NCBI RefSeq assembly: GCF_014158035.1
Contig: NZ_JACFXW010000001.1
Coordinates: 1,240,001 to 1,304,000 of the forward strand
Direction: 5' to 3'
DNA length: 64,000 nucleotides
DNA from: Rhizobium sp. G21
Lineage (GTDB): Bacteria; Pseudomonadota; Alphaproteobacteria; Rhizobiales; Rhizobiaceae
How positions within the stretch are numbered: the first letter of the stretch is position 1; each line of letters opens with the position of its first letter. This document shows, piece by piece, positions 1 to 8,518 of the stretch. A program made the position numbers and the translations under genes. The notes under the pieces are model-generated. The model saw nothing but the letters and a program-made list of their open reading frames with translations, made no database searches and was not told the origin of the DNA.

Positions 1-108
1 TTGATCGAAGATCATCTCGACCATTGCCTGGACAGCGCCGTCGGCAGCCTCGGGCGCGAGGAGCGCCAGACCATCGCAGACTTTAAAGCCATCGCCCGTT
101 ATCTCTGA
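1..108 (+). CDS. rcnR: RcnR/FrmR-type metal-responsive repressor, C-terminal part
   Basis: Last 35 codons of a CsoR/RcnR/FrmR family repressor whose start lies before the window. The tail contains the motif DHLDHCL and ends in IARYL, as in RcnR-like proteins. Members of this family are small all-helical tetramers that bind the promoter of an adjacent metal or formaldehyde gene and let go when the ligand binds. The stop is 9 bases before the ATG of rcnA, so the two are probably cotranscribed and this would be the nickel/cobalt sensor for that exporter. RcnR rather than FrmR is inferred from the neighbour; the N-terminal metal ligands are not visible. Confidence 0.75.
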   Translation: MIEDHLDHCLDSAVGSLGREERQTIADFKAIARYL

Positions 109-117
109 GGAGCGCTC

Positions 118-1361
118 ATGCCCGGGTTCGACGCATTGTTGCAGCAAGGCTCGGCGCATGCCTGGCTGTTCATCCCCAGCGCCATCCTGCTGGGGGCGCT
201 GCACGGGCTGGAGCCGGGCCATTCCAAGACGATGATGGCCGCCTTCATCGTGGCGGTCAGGGGCACGGTGCTGCAGGCGGCGCTGCTGGGGCTGGCGGCG
301 ACGCTGTCGCATACGGCCGTCGTCTGGGGCATCGCGCTCGTGGGCATGACGCTGTGGCAGGGCGTGGACGCCGAGGCGATCGAACCCTATTTCCAGCTCG
401 CCTCCGGCCTGGTGATCATCGCCATCGCGCTGTGGATGATCTGGCGGGTGCGACGGGAGCACGCGATGACTCATCATGCGGCGGGGCATGGTCATGACGG
501 GCGCCATGGGCGCGTCCATCATCATGCGCATCATGGACATCATGGGCATCATGATCACCATCGCCATGGCCATTCTCATCACCATGGCGCGGTGCGGTCC
601 CACGCGCATCGGCATTCCTCGCCCCCGATATCAGGCGCATCGACACCGGCCATGGCGTCGTGGCGCTGGAGCTTCATGAAGGCGATGGACCGGCGGTGTG
701 GCGATTGAAAACGGAAAGCGGGCCGCGCTGGTCGGCCTATGACGTGAAGCTGACCACCGAGCGGCCGGACGGGACGTTCGGCGTCTTCGTGTTCGCCGAG
801 CGCGGCGACTGGCTGCAATCGGTCGATGCGGTCGACGAGCCGCACGACTTCACGGCGCGGCTGACGCTCCGCCATGGCGGCCACAGCCATGCCTATGATC
901 TCGCTTATCTGGACAGGCCGGGCGATGACGCGCCGCATGCCGGAATGCATGGGCTGGCCGGCGGCGCCGACGACTATCAGGACGCCCATGAACGGGCGCA
1001 CGCCAACGACATCCGCAAGCGCTTCGCCAACGGCCGCGCCACCACCGGCCAGATCGTCCTGTTCGGCCTGACCGGCGGGCTGATCCCCTGCCCCGCCGCC
1101 ATCACCATCCTTCTTCTCTGTCTGCAGCTCAAGGAATTCTCGCTCGGCTTCACGCTGGTGCTGTGCTTTTCGATCGGTCTGGCGCTGACGCTGGTCTCGG
1201 TCGGAGCGATTGCGGCGCTGAGCCTCCGACAAGCCGGCAAGCGCTGGCGCGGCCTCAGCGCAATCGCGGCCCGCGCGCCTTATCTGTCAGGTCTGCTGAT
1301 CCTGGCGGTCGGGATCTACACCTGCCTGCATGGCTGGCAGGGGATCGGGGGCGGGGCGTGA
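118..1361 (+). CDS. rcnA: Nickel/cobalt efflux protein RcnA (frameshifted)
   Basis: Inner-membrane Ni2+/Co2+ exporter of the NicO/RcnA family. The first part (118-708) has hydrophobic segments, the motif HGLEPGHSKTMMAAF and a cytosolic loop with about 20 His between residues 119 and 160. The second part (from about 627, another frame) carries a periplasmic-like domain, then HANDIRKRF, a membrane segment with GGLIPCPAA, and ends GWQGIGGGA. Reading passes smoothly from one frame to the other if one C is restored to the C5 run at 622-626, giving about 414 residues. Both halves look fully conserved, so this is either a sequence error or a very recent mutation. It follows the rcnR-like gene directly. 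Confidence 0.88.
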
Positions 1362-1376
1362 GGGGGATGGGTGAAC

Positions 1377-1784
1377 ATGGCGAGACCCACGAGCATCCTG
1401 ACGCTCGCTTTCTCACTGATGATCGCGACGATGGCCTTGACCATCTCGTCCACCGCCAAGGCGGGAGGCGATGCGATGGATAAGGACGCGCGCCTCACAG
1501 CGCTGCCGGCGGAGATGCAGGGAGACTGGATCGGAGCGGAGGATGACAGCTACACCGTCTCGATCCACGGCGCGCGCATCAAGGTGATGGGAAAAACTGT
1601 CATCTACGATAGCTGGCGGCTCATCCAGCAGGACGGCGCGACGACGGTGGATTTGCGTGTCGATGACCCCGCCGAGGAATATGATTTTCAACGACGCAAT
1701 ATCATCGGGCTAGTCATCAGTCCGGAGGGAGACTTCCTGGTTTACAACGTCAGATATTCGATGGCGCTCAGGCGGCAAAACTAA
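1377..1784 (+). CDS. Small exported protein of unknown function
   Basis: About 135 residues. The N-terminus (MARPTSILTLAFSLMIATMA) is a typical Sec signal peptide ending near TAKA-GG, so the product is probably periplasmic. The mature part is a compact, mostly beta-predicted domain with GDWIGAEDD and ISPEGDFLVYN. I chose ATG 1377 because the AGGGGG at 1361-1366 sits 10 bases upstream; a GTG at 1371 in the same frame is possible. It begins just after rcnA, so it may belong to the metal-efflux operon. The stop overlaps the stop of the convergent NADAR gene within the four bases CTAA at 1781-1784. No family recognised. Confidence 0.6.
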   Translation: MARPTSILTLAFSLMIATMALTISSTAKAGGDAMDKDARLTALPAEMQGDWIGAEDDSYTVSIHGARIKVMGKTVIYDSWRLIQQDGATTVDLRVDDPAEEYDFQRRNIIGLVISPEGDFLVYNVRYSMALRRQN

Positions 1785-2343
1785 GCGGGAGATGCAGGCG
1801 ACGCAAGGCGTTTGCGGACGTTCATCAGCGCGAAACCGAGCAGATTTTCACCGCGCCAGAGCAGCGGATTTTGCGCATCCGGATGATCGGCGGCCAAACC
1901 GATGCCCCAGATGCGATCGACCGGGCTCGCCTCCACGAGGATCTGATCGCCGGTGGCGATGAGAAAGGCTGCAAGTTCGGCGTTCTGCGCGAATTTGTGA
2001 AAGTTCCCCTCTTCCACGATCCCGGCCTTGTCGCGATCCCAGACATCAGGATCGAACCCCTCGCCTCCCTGCCGCGTTGCTTGACCTCCTGCGGGCTCGA
2101 AGCCGAAAGGATCTTCGCCGTCGTCTCATGATCCCCGAACAGCCGCGCCTTCTCCGCCATCATCCAGTGTTCGGTGGTGGGATAGCGAAGACCCGATACC
2201 TCGAAGACGGCGGGCCACCATTGGCTGAGACAGGACGCGCCGATACGGCCATCCTTGAGAGGTCGATGGCCCCAGAACATCAGAAATTCGAGCGGCGTTC
2301 CGGCTTGATAGGCGCGCTCGAGAGCGGTGCGGTCGGCGAACAT
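1781..2343 (-). CDS. NADAR (YbiA-like) domain protein (frameshifted)
   Basis: NADAR-superfamily protein of about 187 residues. Family hallmarks visible are FLMFWGHRP, CLSQWWPAVFEV, YPTTEHWMMAEKARLFGD, then WDRDKAGIVEEGNFHKFAQN, LVEASPVDRIWGIGL and NPLLWRGENLLGFALM. NADAR enzymes hydrolyse N-glycosidic bonds in riboflavin intermediates or ADP-ribose adducts. The reading frame breaks at the C4 run 2057-2060: restoring one base joins the 5' part (2343 to about 2060) to the 3' part (to 1781). Catalytic-type Glu and Trp residues are present on both sides of the break. It lies next to a HigBA-like pair, but functional linkage is only a possibility. Confidence 0.8.
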
Positions 2344-2381
2344 AACGCCGTTAAAGTTGCTTTACGATCGGCTGTCAACTA

Positions 2382-2687
2382 TCAGAACCCGAACATGCAA
2401 GCGCTTGCTACGCCGCGTCCCTCACCCGGATCTCGATGTCGAGCCGCGGCGGCGGCGATGTTGACAAGGGCGTCGAGCGAGAATTTCGCGAGCTTGCCGC
2501 GCAAGAGATCATTGGCGCGCGGACGGGTGAGGCCGAGGCGTTTGGCGGCCTCTTCCTGCGGCAGCTCCCATTTCAGAACCGCCTTGCGGATTTCATAGAG
2601 CAGCGCCGAGCGCGCCTTGAGATTGGCGGCTTCCTCAGCGGTGTCGGAGAGGGCGTCCCAGACACTGTCATATGTCTCAGTGGTCAT
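2382..2687 (-). CDS. HigA-like XRE antitoxin
   Basis: DNA-binding antitoxin of about 100 residues, partner of the toxin just upstream. It has a helix-turn-helix around WELPQEEAAKRLGLTRPRAN and the HigA2-like start MTTETYDSVWDAL. ATG 2687 overlaps the toxin stop (ATGA), which supports that start over an in-frame ATG at 2702. The last residues as read (RHRDPGEGRG...) look wrong: the adjacent frame gives LDIEIRVRDAA and a stop at 2408-2410, a standard end for this family. So a +1 (or -2) frame slip near 2445-2455 probably corrupts the final dozen codons. It should autoregulate with the toxin through the dyad upstream. Confidence 0.8.
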   Translation of the reverse strand: MTTETYDSVWDALSDTAEEAANLKARSALLYEIRKAVLKWELPQEEAAKRLGLTRPRANDLLRGKLAKFSLDALVNIAAAAARHRDPGEGRGVASACMFGF

Positions 2688-3007
2688 TGTGCCGCTTTCC
2701 ATCTTTTAAGCCGTTGAACCGCTAGATCTAGGTCTTTCTTCGAGGTCGCTTGCGTCTTCTTCTGAAACGCGTGAAGCACCAGAACACGGTCTTCGAACGT
2801 CGCCAGAAAAATGATCCGAAAAGCGCCGGACGGCTCTCGGATCCTTATTTCCCGCACGCCTGGGCCGATCGACTGCATCGGCTTCCAATCGTCTGGGTCT
2901 TCTCCACGCTGAACCAGTTCGAGCTGCCAACCGGCATCGATCCGTGCGTCTTCAGGAAACGCTCGAACATCCGCCCTGCTGCTTCCAAGCCATTCGATCG
3001 CCTTCAT
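2684..3007 (-). CDS. HigB-like toxin (phage Gp49-like/RelE fold)
   Basis: 107-residue toxin of the phage-derived Gp49-like (HigB) family, first gene of a toxin-antitoxin operon. Conserved features are the opening KAIEWLGSSRADVRAFP, the central SIGPGVREIRIRE, and FRIIFLATFEDRVLVLHAFQKKTQ, followed by a basic C-terminal helix. Homologues are ribosome-associated mRNA interferases that cut mRNA until neutralised. Toxin-before-antitoxin order with a 4-base overlap is the usual higBA layout. Intact in this sequence. Confidence 0.86.
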   Translation of the reverse strand: MKAIEWLGSSRADVRAFPEDARIDAGWQLELVQRGEDPDDWKPMQSIGPGVREIRIREPSGAFRIIFLATFEDRVLVLHAFQKKTQATSKKDLDLAVQRLKRWKAAQ

Positions 3008-3016
3008 AACGACAAA

Positions 3017-3032
3017 GTATCAAATTCGATAC
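3017..3032. promoter_or_regulatory. Dyad upstream of the HigBA-like operon
   Basis: GTATCAAATTCGATAC, with 5-base inverted arms GTATC/GATAC around a 6-base centre, begins 10 bases upstream of the toxin start. Position and symmetry fit an antitoxin autoregulatory operator; binding is inferred. Confidence 0.5.
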
Positions 3033-3064
3033 AGGCAGACTAGCGGTAAATTTTCTAGGCCCCC

Positions 3065-4105
3065 TCACCCCGCCGTATCCACCCGCACCTCCACCGAGAG
3101 CCCCGGCGCGAGCCTGTCCGTCGCCGGTTGGCCCTCGTCGATGGCGATGCGGACGGGGAGGCGTTGGGTGACTTTGGTGAAATTGCCGGTGGCGTTGTCG
3201 GATTTGATCACGGAAAATTCGCTGCCGGTCGCGGGCGAGAAGCTCTCGATGATGCGGCCGGTGAAGGTCTGGCCTTTGAGGAGATCGGCTGTGAAGGTCA
3301 CGGGCATGCCGATGCGCATGGCGGCGACCTGGGTCTCCTTGAAATTGGCCGAGATCCAGATGCGGTCGGGCACCACCGACATCAGCTGCGTGCCGGTGGT
3401 CACATAGGCGCCGACGCGGGCGGCGACTTCGCCGAGGCGGCCATCGGATGGCGCGCGGATCGTCGTGTTGGCGAGGTCGATGCGGGCGAGTTCGAGCGCG
3501 GCGCGCGCGCCTTCGATCGCCGCTTCATACTGCTTGCGGGAGACGGCGAGCGAGACCAGCGCCTGTTGGGCGACATCGGCGTCGGCGCGGGCGGAGACGA
3601 GGCTGGCGCGGGCGGCTTCCAGCGCGCTTTCGCTCTGCTCCAGCGCCGTCTGCGAAATGGCGTTCTGGCGGGCGAGCGAAAGGTTGCGGCCATAAGTCGC
3701 CTGGGCTGTTTCCAGCCCGACATTGGCGCTGTCCACCTTCGCCTTGGCCGCCCTGAGCTTGGCCTCGTCTGAAGCGCGCTCCTGCTCCAGCGTGGCGAGT
3801 TGGGCGTCGTCGGAGGCCAGCGTCGCCTCGGCCTGGCGAAGCTTCTGCACATAGATGCGGTCGTCGATCTTCAGCACCACATCGCCCTTCTTGACCCGCT
3901 GGTAATCGGTGACCGGCGCCTGCAGCACATAGCCCGACACCTGCGGCGCCAGAAACGTCACCTGGCCCCGCACATAGGCGTTGTCGGTGGTCTCCACCGA
4001 CGTGGTGAAGGGCGGCAGTTTCCAGACATAGAGGATGAGCAGCACGCCACTGAGGCCGGCGAGGATGGCGAGAAGGCTGGCGATGGTGCGAATGATGCGG
4101 GACAT
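3065..4105 (-). CDS. emrA: EmrA-type HlyD membrane fusion protein
   Basis: Periplasmic adaptor of a drug efflux pump, 346 residues. One N-terminal transmembrane helix (about 7-29), then the biotinyl-lipoyl half-motif TTDNAYVRGQVTFLAPQVSG, a long alpha-helical hairpin rich in Ala/Glu/Gln (about 95-215), the second lipoyl half (IRAPSDGRLGEVAARVGAYV) and a beta-barrel (WISANFKETQ). Length and order match EmrA. It is the last gene of the marR-emrB-emrA operon, 18 bases after emrB. It would bridge the EmrB permease to an outer-membrane channel not encoded here. Confidence 0.9.
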   Translation of the reverse strand: MSRIIRTIASLLAILAGLSGVLLILYVWKLPPFTTSVETTDNAYVRGQVTFLAPQVSGYVLQAPVTDYQRVKKGDVVLKIDDRIYVQKLRQAEATLASDDAQLATLEQERASDEAKLRAAKAKVDSANVGLETAQATYGRNLSLARQNAISQTALEQSESALEAARASLVSARADADVAQQALVSLAVSRKQYEAAIEGARAALELARIDLANTTIRAPSDGRLGEVAARVGAYVTTGTQLMSVVPDRIWISANFKETQVAAMRIGMPVTFTADLLKGQTFTGRIIESFSPATGSEFSVIKSDNATGNFTKVTQRLPVRIAIDEGQPATDRLAPGLSVEVRVDTAG

Positions 4106-4123
4106 GAGCGTGGTTCCGGTGGT

Positions 4124-5733
4124 TCAGACGGCGGCGGGCGCGGGACGGGCAAAGACCGCGCGCCAGGCGGTGTGGACAATGAGGGTCAAAAGCGCCAGCG
4201 CACAGATGGCGGCGATGGCGAGGAAGAGGTCGTTATAGGCGAGCACCCAGGCTTCGCGCGTCACCTGCTGGGCGAGCAACTGCCCGCCTTCGGCCGTCAG
4301 CAGCGCTTTGTCGGTCAGCACTCTGGCATAGGCCTGGCCGAGCTGGGCGACGCGGGCGGCGACCAGAGGATCGGCGCGGCCGAGATGGGAGACGAGATCG
4401 ACCGAATGGACTTTTTCACGGATGGTCGCGAAGGTGCCGAACAGCGCCGCGCCGAACAGGCCGCCCATGGTCTGGGTGAAGATGAACACCATGATGAAGC
4501 TGGTGATGTAATTCGGCCCCTTCTTCAGCGCCCCGACGAAGCCCGCCGACAGCGCCGGCGGCAGGAACAGGCCGCCGCCGGCGGCGATCAGCGCCTGGCT
4601 GAACAGGATGTTTTCGGGGCGGGTGAGATTGGTGGCGGAGGCGTCCATCCAGGCGCCGGTTCCGATCATGACGAGCGCCACGGCATGGATGAGCGGTTCG
4701 CGGCCCGGCTTGAGGATCACCGCGCAAAGGCCGAGGCGCCGACGGAGGCGATGAGAATGACCGTCCACAGCGTGGTGAGCTGATAGGGCGCGAGCCCCAA
4801 TTGCGTCAGCAGCGCCAGCGCGCCGGAGGCCTGTTCCGACAGCGCGACGCGGAACAGCAGGAGCACGCCGAGGAAATGCAGCATCGGCGGCGACGTCAGC
4901 CAGGCGATGTCGAGCAGCGGCTCCTTGCGATTGAGTTCGATGACGACGGTGGCCGCGACGCCCGCCACCGCCACGGCGAGCAGCACGCCGATCCACGGGG
5001 CCTCCAGCCACCAGTAATAACGGCCGAGCGTCAGCGCCACGGCGAAGCAGCCGAGGCCGGCGGCGAGAAAGCCGTAGCTGATCAGATCGATGAGCCGGAT
5101 GGTCATGGTGCGCGGCATGGGGCCGAGCGGCACCTTGTAGACCAGCGCGAAGGCGATGAGCGACAGCGCCACTTCGAGCAGATAAAGCGCATGCCAGCCG
5201 CCGAGATCGAGCAGCGCCGGCGACAGGATGCGGGCGAGCGGCGCCGCCAACGCCTGATTGGCGAGCGCCAGCGACAGGCCGACCGTCATCTTCCGCGCCG
5301 GCGGAAACGGTTCGAGCATGTAGAGGAAGCCGAGCGACGACAGCGCCGAGCCGACCGCGCCGGCGAAGAAGCGCAGGATCAGCGCCGAATGAAAATCATC
5401 GACGAAGAGGTGGATGGCGGAGACGGCGAGGAAAACGACGATGGCGATCTCGGCGAAATTCCTGAGCCCGAACTGATTGCGCACCTTGATGAGGATGATC
5501 GAGAGGCTGACATTGGGGATGTAATAGGCTGCCAGCAGCCAGGCGGATTCATTGGTGGTGACGCCGAACTGGCCCTGGATCTGGGTGATGTTGGCGGAAA
5601 TGAAATTGAGCCCAAAACCCTGGGCGAGGCCGAGCGCGATGGCGGTCAGCACATAGAAGAGGAACGGCCGGGGCGTGTGGGCGACCTGCGGTGCGGCGGG
5701 TGGTTGCTGCGGCTGGACGGCGGTCTCGCTCAT
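4124..5733 (-). CDS. emrB: EmrB/QacA-type MFS drug exporter, DHA2 family (frameshifted)
   Basis: Proton-driven multidrug permease of about 536 residues with 14 predicted membrane helices. The 5' part (5733 to about 4727) starts inside the marR stop (ATGA) and includes ITQIQGQFGVTTNESAWLLA and FFAGAVGSALSSLGFLYML. The 3' part carries GGGLFLPPALS, FTQTMGGLFGAALFGTF and QVTREAWVLAYNDLFL. A frame change of one missing base near 4721-4726 separates them; with a base restored the text reads AFGAVILKPGRE. Both halves are conserved. With EmrA it should form an inner-membrane efflux unit for hydrophobic toxicants. Confidence 0.87.
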
Positions 5734-6155
5734 GCCAGTTCCTCGACATTTTTCGCCATTCGCGCGACGACGCGCTCGAAGGCGGCGACATCGGCGGGAT
5801 CGAGGCCGGATTGCAGGCGGGCGCGAAAATCCTGGGCGAGCGCCTCGACCTCGGCGGATTGCCGACGCCCCTCCTCCGTCAGCCGGACCAGCTTGACGCG
5901 GCGGTCGCCGGGATCGCTCTGGCGCACGAGATAACCCTGTGTTTCCAGGCCATCGAGCATGCGCACCAGCGTGGGGCCTTCGACCTCGATTTCCTGGGCG
6001 ACGACATTCTGCGCCAAGCCCTCGGGCGCGCCGCCCAGCAGCCGCAACAACCGTCCCCGCGCCAGCGTCATGCCGCGGGCGCGGGCGTGATTGTCGAAGG
6101 TTTTTCGGACCTTGCGGGTCAGCAGGTTCATCTGGTCGTAGAGCGACAGCGGCAT
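5730..6155 (-). CDS. MarR-family repressor of the emr operon
   Basis: 141-residue winged-helix regulator. The recognition region is around LAQNVVAQEIEVEGPTLVRM, followed by the wing DPGDRRVKLVRLTEEG with the MarR signature Asp-x-Arg. N- and C-terminal helices for dimerisation are present. First gene of the emr operon: its stop overlaps the emrB start by four bases. MarR proteins of this type (EmrR-like) repress their own operon and release on binding phenolic or amphipathic drugs. Two palindromes lie over its promoter. Confidence 0.88.
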   Translation of the reverse strand: MPLSLYDQMNLLTRKVRKTFDNHARARGMTLARGRLLRLLGGAPEGLAQNVVAQEIEVEGPTLVRMLDGLETQGYLVRQSDPGDRRVKLVRLTEEGRRQSAEVEALAQDFRARLQSGLDPADVAAFERVVARMAKNVEELA

Positions 6156-6172
6156 GTTCGGAGCCTTTTCGA

Positions 6173-6211
6173 TAGCATGCTACTATTTAGGCGCCTATCG
6201 ATTATTGTAAA
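6173..6211 (-). promoter_or_regulatory. emr promoter with two perfect 10-bp palindromes
   Basis: Reading leftward there is TTTACA (6211-6206), 16 bases, then TAAATA (6189-6184), a plausible sigma-70 promoter for marR-emrB-emrA. Two perfect palindromes, TAGGCGCCTA (6188-6197, between -35 and -10) and TAGCATGCTA (6173-6182, just downstream of -10), occupy it. They are the obvious MarR operator candidates. Confidence 0.6.
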
Positions 6212-6409
6212 GGCTCGTTTCTCGTTTTCTGAACGCGAGGCCGAGTCAATCGGACCAAGAGATCCCGGATTGTCGCCTGACATAGGATAGAGCAATCAAT
6301 GATTGAATACCGCAACAAAAATCCAACCAAAGTAGAAATTATCAAGCCATATATACTGCTTTACTTTTTATTAAATTATGCAATCATCTGCAAAAAGGGA
6401 GAACTTTAA

Positions 6410-7245
6410 ATGACGACCATCAATCAAAGCTTCAATAAAACCGACAGAACTCCGTATATCGAACTCGAGAAAATTGGAAACAGAATATATATCGATTTCG
6501 ACTACGGACTATCGGAAGGAAGCAATGATCTGTACGATGGAGAAGTCACATATTCTCTCGGAAAAACAGAGAAAAATGATAAAATTGAAAACGAATTCGA
6601 CAGTGAACTAAATTTGAATTTCTACCACGTCATATCTCCCGGCAAGGCGATTACAGGAAAATACGAACTCGACGACTTCAATAGCGGGACAAGTATAACA
6701 TTCGATTTCAAGATGATAAGCTACGACGAGAAGGCAAAATACAACGGCCCTCGGGTGTAGACATTGTTTTTGGCTCCAATTATGTCGATAAGATAAGCGG
6801 ATCGGCAGGAAATGATTATCTGGCTGGGGGCGCCGGCAACGACTCGATCAATGGAGGAAGCGGCGCGGATATGATTTCCGGCGGAAAAGGCAATGATATC
6901 CTCATCGGCGGCGCCGGCGACGACCGGTTCTTTTTCTACAACACACCGGGGATTACGAAGGACACCATCAAGGACTTCGATAACGCCCACGAGACAATTT
7001 GGCTCGACGATGCCGAGTTCACGGCCCTGCATGCGAATGATACGACGCCGGTGAAGCTGAATAAAGACCTTTTCAGCGCGAACACGCTGGGCGCCGCGCG
7101 CGATGCCGATGATCGCATCATCTACGAAACCGACACCGGCAAACTGTATTATGACGAGGACGGCTTCGGAAACAACAAGGCCGTGCAGTTTGCAACGATT
7201 GACAGCGGTCTTCGCATCAATGCAGGCGACTTCTTCGTCTTCTGA
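6410..7245 (+). CDS. Short RTX (hemolysin-type calcium-binding) protein in AT-rich DNA (frameshifted)
   Basis: About 278 residues if a base is restored at the C3 run 6748-6750. The N-terminal third (6410-6760) is an unrecognised, Asn/Asp/Ile/Lys-rich domain in clearly AT-rich DNA (YIELEKIGNRIYIDFDYGLS). The rest gives DIVFGSNYVDKISGSAGNDY and several GGxGxDx(L/I) nonapeptides (GGAGNDSING, GGKGNDILIGGAGDD), then a beta-rich tail ending NAGDFFVF. The final Asp-Phe-Phe-Val-Phe resembles the C-terminal signal of type I secretion substrates, so export by the system at 46.5-50 kb is likely. The N-terminal composition differs sharply from neighbours, suggesting acquisition. An AGGGAG lies about 10 bases before ATG 6410. 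Confidence 0.72.
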
Positions 7246-7901
7246 ACCGGCTTCGGCTCAATCCGCGCGGTCCTCACAGCTGCCGCACCCGTTTCGCTTT
7301 CGTACCTATCAATTCTCGCGGCGGGATGCCGTTCAGATCGTCGTCAGGACGTATGGGAGGCAAGAAACCGACACTTCGTCGCGAGAGGGCGCGGCGCGGC
7401 GCCGGGTCATTGACGTGAAATTGGAGCAAGAGAGCCCGCCCGCAGCGCTGCTCATCGGAGCGATCGTCGCAATAGACGGTTTGGCGGACTGCCAAGGTCA
7501 GCGAAAGCGGCGCTTGGCGCTCGCGTTTTCGGCTGGATCACAGCGCCGTCGTGTAACTCTCGCCGGTTTTCACTGCCCGGGCGCGCACAAGGCGCTTGAA
7601 GCGTCTGTTGTCGGTCATGATCGGGCCTTTCGACGCCGGACCCGCATTCCCCGGCAACCGCATCCGGCAGACCGAACCACGGTGGATGAACCCGAGAAAA
7701 CTCCCTTTGCCTTCACGCTGGGGCCATGCCGGGATGACCTGAGGAGGTGAGGCGCGGGCCGCGCCGGTGAGCAAGGTGCGACGGCGGGGACGATTCGTCA
7801 ATTGCGAGAGATCGGCTTGGGCAACGTCTCGCGCAACGACGAAATTGCTGCAGGATATCCGGATCGGCCCCGCTTCATATCCGTGAGAAGGAGCAATTCC
7901 G
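7246..7901. other. Region without a convincing gene
   Basis: Open frames here have arginine/serine-rich shadow composition. One short stretch looks coding: on the minus strand 7618-7538 reads MTDNRRFKRLVRARAVKTGE and stops after 26 codons, like the opening of a longer protein that has lost its body. Just before the next gene (about 7848-7900, plus strand) a frame reads RPRFISVRRSNSGEE, faintly like the end of a BrnT toxin. Both are too short to call. Confidence 0.3.
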
Positions 7902-8180
7902 GTGAAGAAAGAGCCACTCGCGCTGATGGCGGCGCCTGACGACGACGAAGATTTCGACGTCAGCGCCGAAGCGCTGGAGCGTGGACAGCGCGCCCGCATC
8001 ATCCGCAGGACGCGCGCCGGCCTCGGACTGACGCAGGCGGAATTCGCCGCGCGCTTTCGCGTGCCCGTCGGCGCGCTGAGAGACTGGGAGCAGGCGCGCG
8101 CCACGCCGCCCGATTTCGCGCTCGCTTATGTGTCGGTGATCGCGCGGTTTCCCGAGCTCGTGACGGAGGCGCTGGGGTGA
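7902..8180 (+). CDS. XRE/HTH antitoxin-like regulator
   Basis: 92-residue protein with an acidic N-terminus (APDDDEDFDVSAEALERG) followed by a helix-turn-helix, TRAGLGLTQAEFAARFRVPV, then LRDWEQARATPPDFALAYV. This is the form of XRE antitoxins that usually follow BrnT/HigB-type toxins. It starts with GTG 7902 behind GAGAAGGAG. No intact toxin lies immediately upstream, only a possible BrnT-like tail, so this looks like an orphan antitoxin or a degenerate module. It may have been kept as a regulator or for protection. Confidence 0.75.
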   Translation: MKKEPLALMAAPDDDEDFDVSAEALERGQRARIIRRTRAGLGLTQAEFAARFRVPVGALRDWEQARATPPDFALAYVSVIARFPELVTEALG

Positions 8181-8362
8181 GGTCGAAGCTCTGGGCTTCT
8201 GCTCGGAACAGCGGCCGCCTCCCCGTTGTGATCGGCAGCCGCTCAACCGATTGCCCCGCGCCGGAGAACATCAGCTTGAATAGACGACGCCCAAGTGTTA
8301 TTTATACAAAATACAACGTGCGGGATATGACTCAACCATGACGCGGAAGGGAGAGCGACACG

Positions 8363-8518
8363 ATGCTCACCAAGACAAGCGGCCCTGAGGAAGAACAGGG
8401 CGCGACCCAGAGAACCGCGAAATTCCAGGTCCGCAACGTGGAGACGGTGGACGCGGAGCAGTCTGCGCAGGATTCCCTGAAACGCTTTCCACGGATCAAC
8501 GCTGCGCTCGCCAAATGA
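8363..8518 (+). CDS. Small antitoxin-like protein preceding a Doc toxin
   Basis: 51-residue acidic protein (GATQRTAKFQVRNVETVDAE, ending RINAALAK). Its stop overlaps the ATG of the Doc-like toxin (ATGA at 8515-8518) and it has GGAAGGGA upstream, so it is the cognate upstream gene. Phd-class antitoxins sit in this position, bind the operon promoter through the N-terminus and plug the Doc active site with the C-terminus. The sequence is too short for firm family assignment; the role is inferred from context. Confidence 0.65.
   Translation: MLTKTSGPEEEQGATQRTAKFQVRNVETVDAEQSAQDSLKRFPRINAALAK

Noticed and set aside
7840-7901. Possible BrnT toxin gene before the XRE antitoxin
   Set aside because: Only about 15 residues (RPRFISVRRSNSGEE) look similar, with no upstream BrnT body in any frame.
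7246-7901. Frame 7103-7750 as a 215-residue protein
   Set aside because: It overlaps the well-supported RTX tail in another frame and has Arg/Ser-rich shadow composition.
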